64,000 nucleotides of DNA from Pontederia crassipes (Eukaryota > Streptophyta > Magnoliopsida > Commelinales > Pontederiaceae): contig CM060189.1 of the NCBI GenBank assembly GCA_030549335.1, positions 47,152,917 through 47,216,916 on the forward strand, written 5' to 3'. Of the stretch, positions 11,878 through 23,739 are shown piece by piece (positions within the stretch are counted from its first letter, which is position 1; each line of letters begins with the position of its first letter). The notes below the pieces were generated by a model. The model was given only the letters and a program-made list of their open reading frames with translations, made no database searches and had not been told where the DNA came from. Both the position numbers and the translations under genes were made by a program.

Positions 11878-12762
11878 TCACAAAATTATTTCTTCTCTTG
11901 GTGCCATCCAAACCCCAAATAGTTGGAAGCCCTTTTCCTTCTTATCACCTTCCATCGACTCGCATGATTGGTGCAAGAACTCCTCCTCCTGCTCCTCATC
12001 ATCAACTTCCTGTTCCATCTCAGCGACCGGACAATTACGTTCGCCGGATTGAACAGCGCCGCCGCCATTGCTGCGGCGCCGAACCGTATCGATCGACCAG
12101 TACGTTTGCGGGGATCCCTCCGTCATCTCCTTGCACCGGCAGAACACCACCACGTCCCCCGCCCGGAGCCTCATCTCCCTCACGAAGTTATTCCAGCCGC
12201 GCGTGAACACGTAGCTCTGGCTGCTCTTCCAGAAGCAGTAGCGGAATCGCCACCTCCTGCGGTCGCGGTCCACGAACTCGAGCACCGTCTCGTCCGCCGC
12301 CGACGTCGAGTCCACGTGCGGGAAGCACTCCGTGGCGTGCTTCTTTGGTATCACCAGCCGGTTCAATTTCCCGACGTCGCTCGGCGTGAGCTCCTTGGCG
12401 AACTGCTCCATGTGCGTGAACTGTCTGACGCCGCCGTCGTTGACGTGAGCGCGAGGCGGCGGCAGATGGAATTGTTTCTTATCACCTTGTACACCAATGC
12501 CCCTTATGGCGTCGTCGACGGAGGTCCAACCCGGCTGCATGAGCCGTAGGTACTGGAGGAACTGTGACTGGCAGGGTTCGCTCCGGATCATGCCCAGCAT
12601 GGAGTCGGTGTCCGAAAGGCGCAGGATGTGTTGTTCGTGGGCGTCCATGAGATTGGCGACCACGAAGTTACTCCGGAACCAGGCGTTCTGGAGCTCCATC
12701 ATGGTGGCTCCGTCGTCGACCTCATGATCAGGGTTGATGTTCTCATGTGATCTTGTTAGCAT
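11878..12762 (-). CDS. B3-domain transcription factor, RAV/NGATHA-type B3 without AP2 domain
   Basis: A nuclear DNA-binding regulator of 294 residues in one exon. The B3 domain spans about residues 115-228: it opens FTHMEQFAKELTPSDVGKLN, continues RLVIPKKHATECFP, and holds WRFRYCFWKSSQSYVFTRGW and the LRAGDVVVFCR strand, all typical of the RAV branch. There is no AP2 domain upstream; the first 110 residues (MELQNAWFRSNFVVANLMD...) match nothing I recognise. An acidic run (251-262) precedes a C-terminal KGFQLFGVWM, which resembles the R/KLFGV repression motif of RAV/NGA proteins. That suggests a repressor, by inference. GC3 is high, unlike the flanks. The ATG at 12762 gives the longest frame and lies 98 bp below a TATA-like box. 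It follows the CSLD gene on the same strand. Confidence 0.9.
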   Translation of the reverse strand: MLTRSHENINPDHEVDDGATMMELQNAWFRSNFVVANLMDAHEQHILRLSDTDSMLGMIRSEPCQSQFLQYLRLMQPGWTSVDDAIRGIGVQGDKKQFHLPPPRAHVNDGGVRQFTHMEQFAKELTPSDVGKLNRLVIPKKHATECFPHVDSTSAADETVLEFVDRDRRRWRFRYCFWKSSQSYVFTRGWNNFVREMRLRAGDVVVFCRCKEMTEGSPQTYWSIDTVRRRSNGGGAVQSGERNCPVAEMEQEVDDEEQEEEFLHQSCESMEGDKKEKGFQLFGVWMAPREEIIL

Positions 12763-12859
12763 GATGGTGGAAGTACCGATTAAGGACAGATTCGATCTAT
12801 AGCTAGGAATTCTTTTGCGTTTGCGTTACAGCTGATCTATCGAAAGGTTCTTCCCTTGC

Positions 12860-12868
12860 TATATATAT
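12860..12868 (-). promoter_or_regulatory. Putative TATA box of the B3 gene
   Basis: TATATATA stands alone in a mixed-composition region about 98 bp upstream of the B3 start codon, a plausible distance for a plant core promoter with a short leader. Confidence 0.5.
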
Positions 12869-13435
12869 GAATCAGTTCCAGTTCAGCAGCCAGCAGGCCA
12901 CAAAACTTAAGAAATGACATGAACAACCTATTTACAGCAAGATTATGTGGGAATTTGTTACTTGGCTAAATTTGGATGCGTGTCAGGGATCTCTCCTGGA
13001 TTTAGTCCATTTTTTTCCTAATTCCGGCTCCTAAAGATATTTGCATCTGCCTTTGCTTAGCTTGTTCACAACAAACAGCTTCAAATCATTCTACTCTGTT
13101 CAAACGGTTTAATTTCTTACTGTCCCAAATCCCAACTCACACATGATACATGAACATTGCCAATGAAATCAACAGCAATAAAATGTTTATCCCGCATCTC
13201 TATATTAAACAGTCGAACTCGTAAGTGGAAAGTTTCTGTATAACAGTGTCTTGAATTCTTTTTCTAGTCAAATAATGCTAATAAGTGTAAGCAGAACAGG
13301 GGAAAAAAGAGGAACTATAAACATGACAAAATAATTCTGGGCAAAAGAATAACTTCGTAGCTACTCTGAACAAACTCTGATCTTTTCTTAGCTGTGCAAC
13401 TCGCTGCTCTTGCATGTATGGCATCTTCTAAGGCA
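12869..13435. other. Spacer between CSLD stop and B3 promoter
   Basis: About 570 bp that must hold the CSLD 3' untranslated region and the B3 upstream region, since both genes are read leftwards. No terminator or repeat could be pinned down. Confidence 0.5.
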
Positions 13436-16400
13436 TCAAGGGAACGTGAAAGAACCACCGATGTCGGAGTTGGCCGAGGGCGGTTTGATGGCCACCCACA
13501 GCAGCGAGATGGTGATGGCGATGAGGCCCGACCAGACGAAGACGATGGTGGGCGTCCTTCCCCTCCTCCCCATGAGCCCCTTGGCGAAGGGGTACATGTG
13601 AGCCAGCACCCAGAAGCTAAAGAACACTCCGCCCAGCAGCTTACTCCATTGTGGGATCACGCTGTATATGGTCCTGCTGAACCCGACGGCGATGGCAATC
13701 AGGTTCACCATTATGATGGTGAGTGGGGGTATCATCAGCGACGTCCACTTAAGGACGTACAGGTCGGCGAACTCGTCGTCGACGTCGTCGCCGGCGGACT
13801 TGGAAGTGAGCGTGAAGGAGATCTCCACGCCGGCGACGACCTTAAGCAGGCCCTGCAGCACGGCCGCGAGATGGGCGCTGGTGCCACCGATGAGCCAGAA
13901 CTGCTCGTTTCGCCACCATTCTTCGAGGTCGATGCCTGACCACTTGACCTCGAGGAAGGCCAGTAGGCACATCGTCACGGTGATGATGAGCAGGTAGAGG
14001 AGGAAGGTGACGTTCAGGGTCTGCACGATGAACTGGCCGGAGAAGAGCGAGAGCGCCGGAAGGAAGCAGTACACGATGAGGAAGACGGAGGTGAACGGGT
14101 ATATACCGACATTGAGGTAGGCGAGCCGCTGGAGTACCTTCATCTTTGGGCTGGCGAACAAGGCGTTATTGCGGGAGAAGAAGATCTCAACTGAGCCCGT
14201 CGCCCATCGGAGCACCTGGTGAAGACGATCCGTGAGGTTGATGGGCGCCGTGCCCCGGAATGCGTCTCGCTTGGTCACGCAGTAGACCGACCTCCACCCT
14301 CTGTTGTGCATTCTGTAACCGGTGACCACGTCCTCAGTCACGGAGCCGTAGATCCACCCGACACGCTGCCCCCACTCTGTCTTCTCCTCGTACCAGCACG
14401 AGATGACGCTGATGGCCTCGGCGACCGTGGAGGAGTCGAGGGCGTCGCGGGGCACGGTGAGGGCGCCGGGCGGGCGACCATTCTTCACCGCCGGGTGGTC
14501 AGCTAGAGGACGACCTTGGAACTCCGCCACGGGTATGGAATCGATCAAGAAGCTCGAGTTGCCAAATTTCTTCGGAAATGTCGACATGTTCATATCCTCA
14601 TCCTCTTCGTCGCCCATCCGGAGCGAACGCGTCTCCTCAGGATTCACGGACACACGATGTTTCCGTTTCCGCGCAAAGCAGCAGCTGAAGAACCCGGCAC
14701 TGTGCTCTTTGGAGCGCGGCGGATCAAAACCATACAGCGCAATGCGTCGGAACAAGCATCCGGTTCCCACGTAAACCGGGCCTTGAAGGCCGTCGAGCGC
14801 GCGCATGTTCACGTCGAAGAAGACAGTGTTGTGATTGGCGTACCGGTCGGAAGGGTCGATGCCCTCGAACCGCTGGGGGAACTGGACGTAGCAGAGACGA
14901 TCGCCGCCGCGGTCCATCATGAAGCACATGCCCTCGCGGAAGGCCTGGGAGTTGTAGACGTAGTGGTCGCAGTCGAGATTGAGGATGAAGGGGCCATTGG
15001 ACATGATGGCGGAGGCGCGAACCAGAGCGTTCATGGCGCCAGCCTTCTTGTTGTGGTCGTAGCCCGGGCGCTTCTCACGGGAGACGTAGACCAACATCGG
15101 CAGGCGGACGTCTACGTCGCTGAAGTCGAACGGTGTGTTCTCGTCGTTGTCCCCGTACGTGGGATCACCACTAGGGGGTTTCAACATCACCTGAAACATA
15201 AGCATACAAGTCGCCATGAGCAATCTGTTTGAACCTTCTCTCTTCCTATCTGCACTCCACTTGGTACTCGTACCTGAATAATGCCAGCATGATCGCCCTT
15301 CGCGTGCTCGCCCGAGGGGATGATCCAGGTGCCCGGCCAATGGGTGCCATCTGCCATCCAGGTAGCTTTTGGAATCTTCACAGGGCCCGTCGGGTCGTCG
15401 CCGACCTTCTCTCGTTGCAGGTTCATGGCATTGATCTCCTCGCGAGCATGAAACGCGTCCGAGCGCCTCCGGATCGAGTCCGGCAACCCGTTGATCCTGA
15501 CCTTGAACTCATCGTACTCCCTCTTCATCCGCCGACGGTCCTTGACGAAGTCCGGGCGCACCTTGTTCTTGTAAGGGTCCCTCCTGAGACTGAAGTAGCT
15601 CTCGGGGTTCCTGGGCTCGATGTTGTGCTTGCGGCAGAAAGGGATCCACATGTTGGCGAAGCTCGCGGCCTCGGCCATGGCCTCGAAAGTGAGGAGCGCG
15701 CCGCCGTCGTCGGAGACGTAGCAGGAGAGCTTCTCCACAGGGTAGTCGGCCGCGAGGATGGAGAGGATGGTGTTCGCGGTGACCAGCACGGGCTCCTTCT
15801 CCGGGTCAGCAGTGGAGACGAAGATGTCCATGCCCGGGAGATCGGACAGTCCGGCCGGATTGTAACGCGTCGGCGTCTCAAACTTCTCTTTGAGGATGGT
15901 CAAATCGGTCGCTCTGTTGATGGGAGAGAGCTTGGGAAGCTGGTCGAGGAGCCATGAGAAACCGAACCATATCTCGCAGACGACAGACATCCCCCATAGC
16001 CATATGGCGTCGGGGTTCTTGTGGGTGATCCGCCATGCAAGAAACAGGACGAGTGCGACCAGTCGAACCATAATAAGGAGCCTATCAGGGAATAACAGAG
16101 CCGGTCAATGTAATGAGAAATGTATATTTATTTATTTTTATATATATTATCATATATATATATAACTAAAATTCTCTGCCATTTAATCGGCTAAAAGCAA
16201 ATTTTCAGTCCATTTCTGAATAATATAAGAAACATAGACGGGCGTGTACATATAAAAAATTATTAGTTCAAGAATTAAATTGTTCATCACTTCTATCAGT
16301 TTAGTTACCTCTAAAATTACTTATGAATTTTGGGGTTTACATATATAAAAATTTATACATTCGTTTTAATTTGACATATATATATATATATTGAAATGAA

Positions 16401-17888
16401 AAGCTACGAAAAAAAAAGGAAAGGCAGGGGAGGGTATTTTTTTCAATTTCTTATTATACGAGTATTTATATCATGTTATATTTAACACTTGTGGCATAAA
16501 AATGACAACAATCCAATGAACAAATGGAAGAGGAAATACATTGTAGCTGTGAAACTATTGAAATTACTTGGTGCAAAGTTTGAGAACTACAAAGATATAA
16601 GGTTGAACATTAAGAGAAATGTACACGTCATAAGCCAATAAGAGTTGTAGTTTTCTTCTCCTTTTTTTTTTTTCTAATGTTTATGTTCATTGCTATTTAA
16701 GAAGGGCTTATCTCAAGAGGGTTAGATCACCAACCTCTATTTGCTCAAAAGATACTAATCTATAACTTCATAAACTTCCCTACAAAGACTAATTTAACTC
16801 ACTTTATAATATGTTTTGCACTAGAGATCTCTCTTTGTGGCATTAATCTAAAACATGTGACCAAAGATCCCACAATCTAACAGTGTTCAAAATCTGTGTG
16901 CCCTTTAGATTTTGTTTAACAGGATTAAAATTTCGTCAAAGTAAACAAAATAATTAACAAGAAACGAAAAAGTGATCAAGTGGAGATACCTGTACGGGCT
17001 GAGTATGCCTGCACTAATCTTCAATTTGCGCGTAAGAGGCCTCCACGGCTTGTCAACGAACGCCTTCCGTCGCCCATGGCCGCCGCCTCTGCCGTCGCCG
17101 TCACCGTCATCGTCATCGTCCGCGTCGGCCCAGATGGCGTTCCCGTAGCCATATGTTCCCTTGGTCTCGAACAGCCATCGGGAGTGATCGAACTGGTCGC
17201 CCCCCTGCACGAAGGTCTGCGTCCGCGCCATCTTGTGGTTGTTCACCACGGACAGCGCCCTCTCCATCTTAGGCTCTGCAGACGGGGCCTGCGGCAGCGT
17301 CAGCACCCGCCCTCCGCCGGCACCCAGGAGCTCGTCCAACTCTGTCGTCTTGTAAGGCTCCTTGCACCCCGGGCAGAGCCCGCCGGAGTTCCTGACGGCG
17401 TCGGTGAAGCATTCGACGCAGACCTTGAAGTCGCACTCGCAGGGCGCCACGACGTCGCCGTGCTTGTCCCTCATGACCTTGCAGTCGCAACCCTGCACGG
17501 CGCAGATCAGGCCGCTGCTCTGACCATGGCCGTCGCCGGAGTCGATGATCTTATCCATGAGGTGCGAGCGGGTGACGTTGTTGAAGCCGCCGGTGAAGAG
17601 AGAGCTCTGTATGTACTGCTCCTCGACCTTGGAGGAGATTGACGGGTCCATGGGCAGGTGTTCCGGGGTCATGGGCAACTGGACGTGGTAACTCGGGATG
17701 AACGGGCCGCTGCCCATCTCGCTGCCGGAGAGCTCGCCGTCGAGGTCCGCTTGGGAGTAACCGATGAACCTGCCAGAGTCCGTGCGGGAGCCGTACTGGG
17801 CGATCGGCGGCCGGTCTCCGTGGCCCTGGATGGCATCCGAAGGGCCTCTGGTGAAGCGATTCCCTCTGAGGAATCCGTTGGTCGCCAT
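13436..17888 (-). CDS. CSLD: Cellulose synthase-like protein D (three exons, complete)
   Basis: A family 2 glycosyltransferase of the CSLD clade, multi-pass membrane enzymes linked in plants to (1,4)-beta-glucan or mannan synthesis in tip-growing and dividing cells. Exons 16990-17888, 15274-16081 and 13436-15190 join in frame to 1153 residues, normal for CSLD. Order: CSLD N-terminus; RING-like Cys cluster (129-175, ending [10 protein letters not shown]); acidic Asp run (255-266); SPYRLLIMVR and two membrane spans (about 303-345); catalytic DD (424-425, YVSDDGG), DCD (642-644), TED (854-856) and QVLRW (894-898); then about six C-terminal spans. All catalytic residues are present. The ATG at 17888 ([12 protein letters not shown]) is preferred over an in-frame one at 18050, whose extra residues are not CSLD-like. 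Introns are GT-AG, 908 and 83 bp. GC3 is very high. The exact CSLD subgroup is not resolved. Confidence 0.95.
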
Positions 17889-18720
17889 GGCTATGGATTT
17901 CTCTATAAACCCGAAGGACCTGATCATAAGATATGGAAACCAGAAGAGAGAGCACTTTAACGGAAAGAACGTTAAAGAATCAATGTGTATCAGTAAAAAA
18001 AAAGGGGGGATCGAAGACGAAAACTCCATGTTTAAGTAAGAAAATTGCATCTTACGACGAAAACCTCAGGAATGCATTTTTGTTACAAATGAACAGAATA
18101 GCAGAATAGAGATCGAATAGTAAACCTCCGTTCTCATTAATTTCAGAGCATTGGCCGTAACAGAGCAGAGCGCCTTGAACTCTCACCATTAAACAGATGC
18201 AACCAGCGGTAGGTTTTCTAGTCGGAGGAGAGGAGCACGTTCCTTCTTATTCTCCTCCGTCTTATTCCTATCGCTATCTCTACCCTCCTGCAGAAAAATT
18301 CAAAGCATGGCAAGAGGGCAGAAATGGTGTACAACTGTGACCACAATGACTCAGTCCACGCGAAGCAAAAACGTCAGTCCAAAAGCATCACCATGCGAGC
18401 CCTTCGACGCGGTCAGACGCCGACCACGCGAGGCCAAAATCCCCACTGCAAGCAGGGTAGCATCCTCCGGCAGCCGCGGGGCTCTCCAAGATCGGATCTT
18501 TCGTGCGCTTCCCGACGCGACGCCGTATTCCACGGCGTCTCCCACTCGTTGCTCCGGTGAGGAGGATGGTACGATGGACTGAGACACCGACGAGGATGGC
18601 GGAAACGAAGAGACGAGTCCGGCGTCCGGCGTCCGGCGTCCGGCGTAGTAGAAATTGACGCGGGCGGACGAGTTCTACATTAGGCACCGAGTAGGAGATT
18701 TTTTACGACATTGCCCTCCG
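17889..18720 (-). promoter_or_regulatory. CSLD upstream region with (TCCGGCG)4 tandem repeat
   Basis: A moderately GC-rich stretch upstream of the CSLD start that drops sharply to AT-rich sequence beyond about 18720. It contains four exact tandem TCCGGCG units (18618-18645). It probably holds the leader and proximal promoter. No TATA box is convincing. Frames here (for example 18388-18687) look like composition artefacts. Confidence 0.4.
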
Positions 18721-20170
18721 GGGACTAAATTTACAGAGATGGAACTTATTTGTTACGGGACTTTTTAGAAAGTCGTCTAAAAAAACATTCCTTATTTTCA
18801 GATCAAATTTTAAAATTATAAAATTATTTTAAAATCACTTTTTTCTTAGAAAAACCTTTTAGCGAGCCATTTTTCAAATCCTTATTTTAATATAATAATA
18901 TTTTTAAAATTATATAATAAATTAATATTAATATTAACATATTTATTTTTATAATTAAATATTAAATATATGATATAATATAAGAACTATTGAATTAGAG
19001 TTTCATAATATTATAATTAAATAAATATATTTTATTTTATTTGGGTTCAACTTATGTGGATGTCATGTGGACATTTACACAAGCATCTTAGTCAGCAAAA
19101 TGATAAATTTATAAGTTTAGGAGACTAATTAAAGTTTAGGAGACTAATTAGTTAAAAAATATAGGTTGAAAATTAAAACGGGATCGATAGATAAAGTTGA
19201 AAAGCTAATTATGAAAGGTACTCCTAAAATTCTTTAATATTCCAACACATTGGGTTAGTAGGATACTAATACAATTGATCAACAATCCTCCTCAAGATGT
19301 ATTATTTTTATATTTATTTAAATCAAATAATAAAACAACCTATTAATTATCCAGCTAAGAAAATAGAATTCTCCAAGGCAGTTTTAATTCGGTTAATCGA
19401 TATATTATTTAATTGAATTGATTGATTGATTAGTTAAATAGTTTATTTCTGAAAAAATATGCCATGCAATAACGTTATAATCGAAATACGTTTATTTGTA
19501 CCATATTCTAATTTAATGTAGCATTTCCTATGATTGAGCTAATTAGATGAGCAGGTAATTACAAAATTGATTTGGAAATAAAACTTACAATGCTGATGTG
19601 CGAACGTTACTGTAAGTGTGCATATTTTAAGTTTATTAATTTGAATAACATTATTCTTTTTTCTTAAATAATCCTCTTTGGCTGGATAATAAATAATTCA
19701 GATCACCGTTTAAATAGGCTATCACTAATTAAATTATCATGTGATATGTTTGGTAAGTACTTTGTTAAAACACTTATAGAATAAATTATTAAAATGCTCC
19801 TAAATTTTATTTCAAACTTAATAATATATTATAATAAACAAACAAAACAAAAAAATAAAAAATGAATATAGATAAAAAAATGAGACAAAATTAAGAGCTA
19901 GATTTCAAATAATAAAAAGGATAAAGTTGAATGATTTATTAATAAAATATTTAATTAAAAATTATTTGAATGAATATTTTGTCCCAATCAATTGTAATAT
20001 GAAAAGTCATATATTTCGTCAACATTATCAAAATAAATTAAAATTATCGATAATCAATTATAAATAATGTGATGAATTTAAAAAAAATTTAAATATAATA
20101 ATCTATTATCCATCTGGATTATCTCAAACTAAAACCATTTAGTTAATATCTTCATTAACCGAAATTTTCT
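18721..20170. other. AT-rich spacer
   Basis: Nothing recognised apart from a short tandem duplication of AAGTTTAGGAGACTAATTA at about 19116-19154. Confidence 0.5.
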
Positions 20171-20479
20171 AGCCCCAACTTAAAAAAGAATGTTCGGTAA
20201 GATTTTGTAGTGCAGCCCCGTGGATAAGAATCTGAAATATTTTGTGTCGCGGTCGAAAAATGAAAATTCTTTATTTCCTTCATTGTAGCGGCCGGATGGG
20301 TAATTATTATGTGGATTCACGGGGGCATTGCCGTCATTAACGTGGAGCGGCGGCGGACCTCGTGAAACCAGTGACCGGTACGGAAAGCAATAAACCGGTT
20401 TCGGCAATGTCTACGCTACAAATACGACGGGATCCCAAGTCGTTTTCTGCCTCTAATAAACAGCTCACAAACTCGGAAC
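20171..20479. other. Unrecognised stretch of mixed composition
   Basis: It is richer in G/C than its flanks (GTAGCGGCCGGATGGG, GGAGCGGCGGCGGACC) and runs directly into the SINE-like sequence that follows. No family-matching frame on either strand. It could be the body of a composite repeat. Confidence 0.3.
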
Positions 20480-20657
20480 AAGGATGTAGCGTGCGCTATG
20501 ACTCGACGACCAAGAAGTCACGAGTTCGAATTCCAACACATCTAACGATCAAGAGGTCAGGAGTTCGAATCCCACCAATAAGACGTGTGTACTTGTTTAT
20601 TTTGGGTCTTTAATTTTCTTATATTAGGCCTATAACCTCCCTATGTATCGAAAAAAA
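20480..20657 (+). mobile_element. tRNA-derived SINE-like sequence with two B-box-like motifs
   Basis: Two near-identical T-arm/B-box motifs follow each other: GTCACGAGTTCGAATTCC (about 20518) and GTCAGGAGTTCGAATCCC (about 20555). About 70 bp later the sequence ends in a short A-run after CTATGTATCG. The arrangement suggests a tRNA-derived SINE or a dimer of its head. No target duplication was found and the 5' end is uncertain. It does not fold as an intact tRNA. Confidence 0.45.
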
Positions 20658-21948
20658 AAGCCCACGGATACATAGAATTGAAGCATTAGTTGAGTCTTAA
20701 AAATATCAGGTTCTAATTTTGAAGTGAGCATCTTGATCAAAGAATTAATAATTATTGTTCTATCTTCTCCATTCTAAATTAGTCGAGTGTTAATAACTTC
20801 GAACATCGAAGACGTTTCGTAGATCCAAGTCCGACATAAAAAAATAGCTCAAAAACTTATAAAAAAACACATTTCTAAGGAGAGAGAAAAAAGTTATAAA
20901 TAAAGTTTAGAGAACAAGGTAAATTAAAAGTGATCAATATGGGTAGCTTGTTGGTCCTCTCAATCCGATATAAATGCAGAAATTGGGACGATATAAATTG
21001 AAATAGAATTGGGATGTTCATATTTTATTTTTAAAAATATTTAATAGTTACACGTATTTATGGATAAATTATCAAAAGAACATATGAAATTAATTACATA
21101 CACATCAACATGATAGTCATTGAATGAAAGATACAATGCGAAAAGTTATTACTACGATTTAGATTGATTTAACAAATAATATAAAAATATATTTGATATT
21201 AAAAATTGAATCGGGATTGAGGTGTACATATTTTTAAGATTTTATTTCGGCCTCCATAAAGTCATAAACTAGCTCTATAAATTGTATTTTTCAACACAGT
21301 AGCTTAAATATTATACATTTCCATTAAGAGACCGAAAAGATAAAATTTTTAAAAATATAAATACTCATCGGCGAAATTATCAAATCTGATATCTTTTAGT
21401 TTATGCACCACACCATTATTTCTAAATGTACCATGTTCCAATAATACAGGATAAACAATAAAGTGAACCATAGATGCAAATGTCAAACGCAATAATTAAT
21501 AGCAACTTTTCATTCCTAGAAAGAAATAGGACGAGATTTTAAAAAAAAAAATCAAGAAGAAAAGCATTCTTGGTTATCAGGAAACAACCAATTGATGGAT
21601 TTTGACCTACTTTATGCGAACCATCACGATATTGTTTTACACATTTTCATTTAGAAAAAAAAAGTCCAATGTTTTTTAGAAAGTTCAAGTGAGTAGGTGA
21701 AACAAATTTAAAGACTTCTCAAGCATTTGTATTTCTTTGACTTAAATGATTTAATGTTTTTCTAGAGATCACAAGAAAGTAGTTAAACAAGTAATTAGAA
21801 ATAAAGTAATATATGAAATCTTACTTTGTAAATTGTAATTGAATTATCTTTTACTACATACATGATACATCGGTGAATAATTAATTTTCGGTTACGGTTA
21901 CTGGCATGATTTAAAATAAAAAATTATTAAAATACTATTTATGTAACT
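20658..21948. other. AT-rich spacer, nothing recognised
   Basis: Low-complexity A/T-rich sequence without a supported gene, RNA or repeat structure. Confidence 0.5.
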
Positions 21949-23273
21949 GTAACATTCCCGATCAGCATAGCGTGTGATATTAATCGCTCTAAGAGTTAGC
22001 TTGCACAGTTTTGTCAAAACGCGTCACACTTGAATATGATCATATTCCCATATATAACCAATATTTTTGCATTTGGGACTAATTCAAGGCATGCCTCATG
22101 CATCTTTCTCTCTTATGGGACTTAACCTCCTCGTTAAATGATCGTACCCCACCATGCACAAAGGATCATGCGAAGTGACTTTGATACCATATGTAACATT
22201 CTCGATTAGCGTGTGATATTGTCTACTATGGGCCTTGATTTTATCAAAATGTGTCACACATAGTGAAGGATATATTCCTATATATACTCAGCATCTCTCC
22301 CATGACTTATGCATGTGGGACTAATCCAAGACATGCCTCATGCATCATTTCTCCTTAGGGGACTCAACGTCCTCATGAGTGATTGTACCCACGATGCACA
22401 GAAGTTGAACGGAGTGAATCTGATACGATATGTCACTGTAATATTTTCGACTAGCGTGTGATATTGTCCGCTATGTGTCTTAGTCCGCACGATTTTGTCG
22501 AAATGCGTCACATTTGTATAAGGTCATGTTCTCATATATACTCAACATCTTTCTTGTGACTTATACATGTGGGACTAATCTAATGCATGCCTCATGCATC
22601 ATTCCCCCTTAGGGGACTCGACGCCCTCGTTAAGTGATCGCACCCCACCATGCACAGAGGTTCACGCGAAGTGGCTCTGATACAATGTGTAACTGTAACA
22701 TTCTTGACAAGAGTGTGATATTGTCCGCTCTGGGCTTTAGCCCGCACGATTTTGTCAAAACACGTTGTACAATGTTATGTTCCATATATACCCAACATCT
22801 TTTTCGTGACTTATGCATGTAGAACTAATCCAAGGCATGCCTCATGCATCAATAAAAAGATGCATCAATAAAAAGATGCATGAGACATGCCTTGAATTAG
22901 TTCCACATGTATAAGTTACGGGAGAGATGCTGAGTATATATGGGAATATGTCATTCACCAGGTATGACGCGTTTTGATTAAACTATGTGGGCCAAGACCC
23001 AGAGTGGACAATATCATACGCTGATCGAGAATGTTACATATGGTATCAGAGCCATTCCGTGTGGACCCTCTGTGCATGGTGAGGTACGATCACTCAACGA
23101 GGATGTTGAGTCCCCTAAGGGGGAAGGATGCATGAGGCATATCTTGATTAGTCACACATGCATAAGTCAAGGAAAAGATGTTGAGTATATATGAGAACAT
23201 GTCCTTCAACAGATGTGACGCATTTTGGTAAAATCGTGTGGGCCAAAAGGCCTAGCTAATCAGGAAAGTTACA
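21949..23273. mobile_element. Array of six LTR copies of a TRIM-like miniature LTR element, four inverted relative to two
   Basis: A unit of about 245 bp recurs: LTR copies at about 21949-22104, 22192-22347, 22437-22601 and 22694-22851 on the minus strand, then 22875-23038 and 23126-23273 on the plus strand. Each LTR runs from TGATGCATGAGGCATGCC to ATGTTACA. Between LTRs is only about 85 bp, beginning with the tRNA-iMet primer-site motif TGGTATCAGAGCC and ending in a purine tract (CCTAAGGGGGAA) before the next LTR. There is no coding capacity, as expected for a terminal-repeat retrotransposon in miniature. The two orientations meet at about 22852-22875, where a 16-bp GATGCATCAATAAAAA is duplicated. 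Copies differ at many positions, so the array is old. The family name is not known to me. Confidence 0.75.
22875..23273 (+). mobile_element. Two-LTR TRIM-like unit (LTR, primer site, purine tract, LTR)
   Basis: This is the clearest single unit: LTR 22875-23038, two-base spacer, primer-site motif 23041-23053, short internal segment, purine tract ending about 23125, second LTR 23126-23273. Total about 400 bp. No target duplication was seen because its left side abuts the oppositely oriented copies. Confidence 0.65.
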
Positions 23274-23739
23274 ATTTCACAATTTGATTTTTTTAAATCA
23301 TAATATCATTATCAAATTATATCAAATAAGGAACAATTTACAAAGTCTTAAATAATTATATCCAACAAAGGAACTAAATAAATATCAATCTAATGACAAA
23401 GGTATCCTCATGTTTCTCCCACACAAAAAGTACATTTCATGAAACCATTCCAATAGCTATGAATAAACCCAATTCTCAAACACAAAAACCTTAGAAATCT
23501 CAACAATCAATCATGAACAATGAAGCAAAACGGATCAAAAGAAGTTAAAGTACTTGAGGAACAACGTATCCCAATGGTAGATGAGCATGTTTCTAGATGC
23601 TATGAGATAGAAGTAGTACTAGAAATTTCAACAATCAATAGCTATGGAAACATAACAACCTTGCATTAGACCATAAAATTTGGATGCTAAAATGGAGCCA
23701 TGTGGCATGAATAAAGGTGTTTAATCACCTTAGCTTTAT
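23274..23739. other. AT-rich stretch before the LINE
   Basis: No domain is recognisable. It may be the decayed leader or ORF1 end of the following LINE. Confidence 0.3.

Noticed and set aside
11968-12549. 193-codon plus-strand frame opposite the B3 gene
   Set aside because: Antisense reading of a GC-rich coding exon, His/Arg/Ala-rich without a domain.
13394-15957. Long plus-strand frames (13394-13939, 14516-15232, 15229-15957)
   Set aside because: They lie opposite CSLD exons and are open only because of the high GC3 of that gene; no family resemblance.
16905-18050. CSLD start at the upstream in-frame ATG (18050)
   Set aside because: The extra 54 residues are hydrophobic and Phe-rich and do not match CSLD N-termini; starting at 17888 gives MATNGF and a normal total length.
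20510-20580. tRNA gene
   Set aside because: T-arm-like motifs are present, but there is no acceptor stem, D-arm or anticodon arm in register.
21949-23273. CRISPR-like or satellite array
   Set aside because: The units hold a primer-site motif and purine tract with LTR-like ends in both orientations, which suits a TRIM better; the host is a plant.
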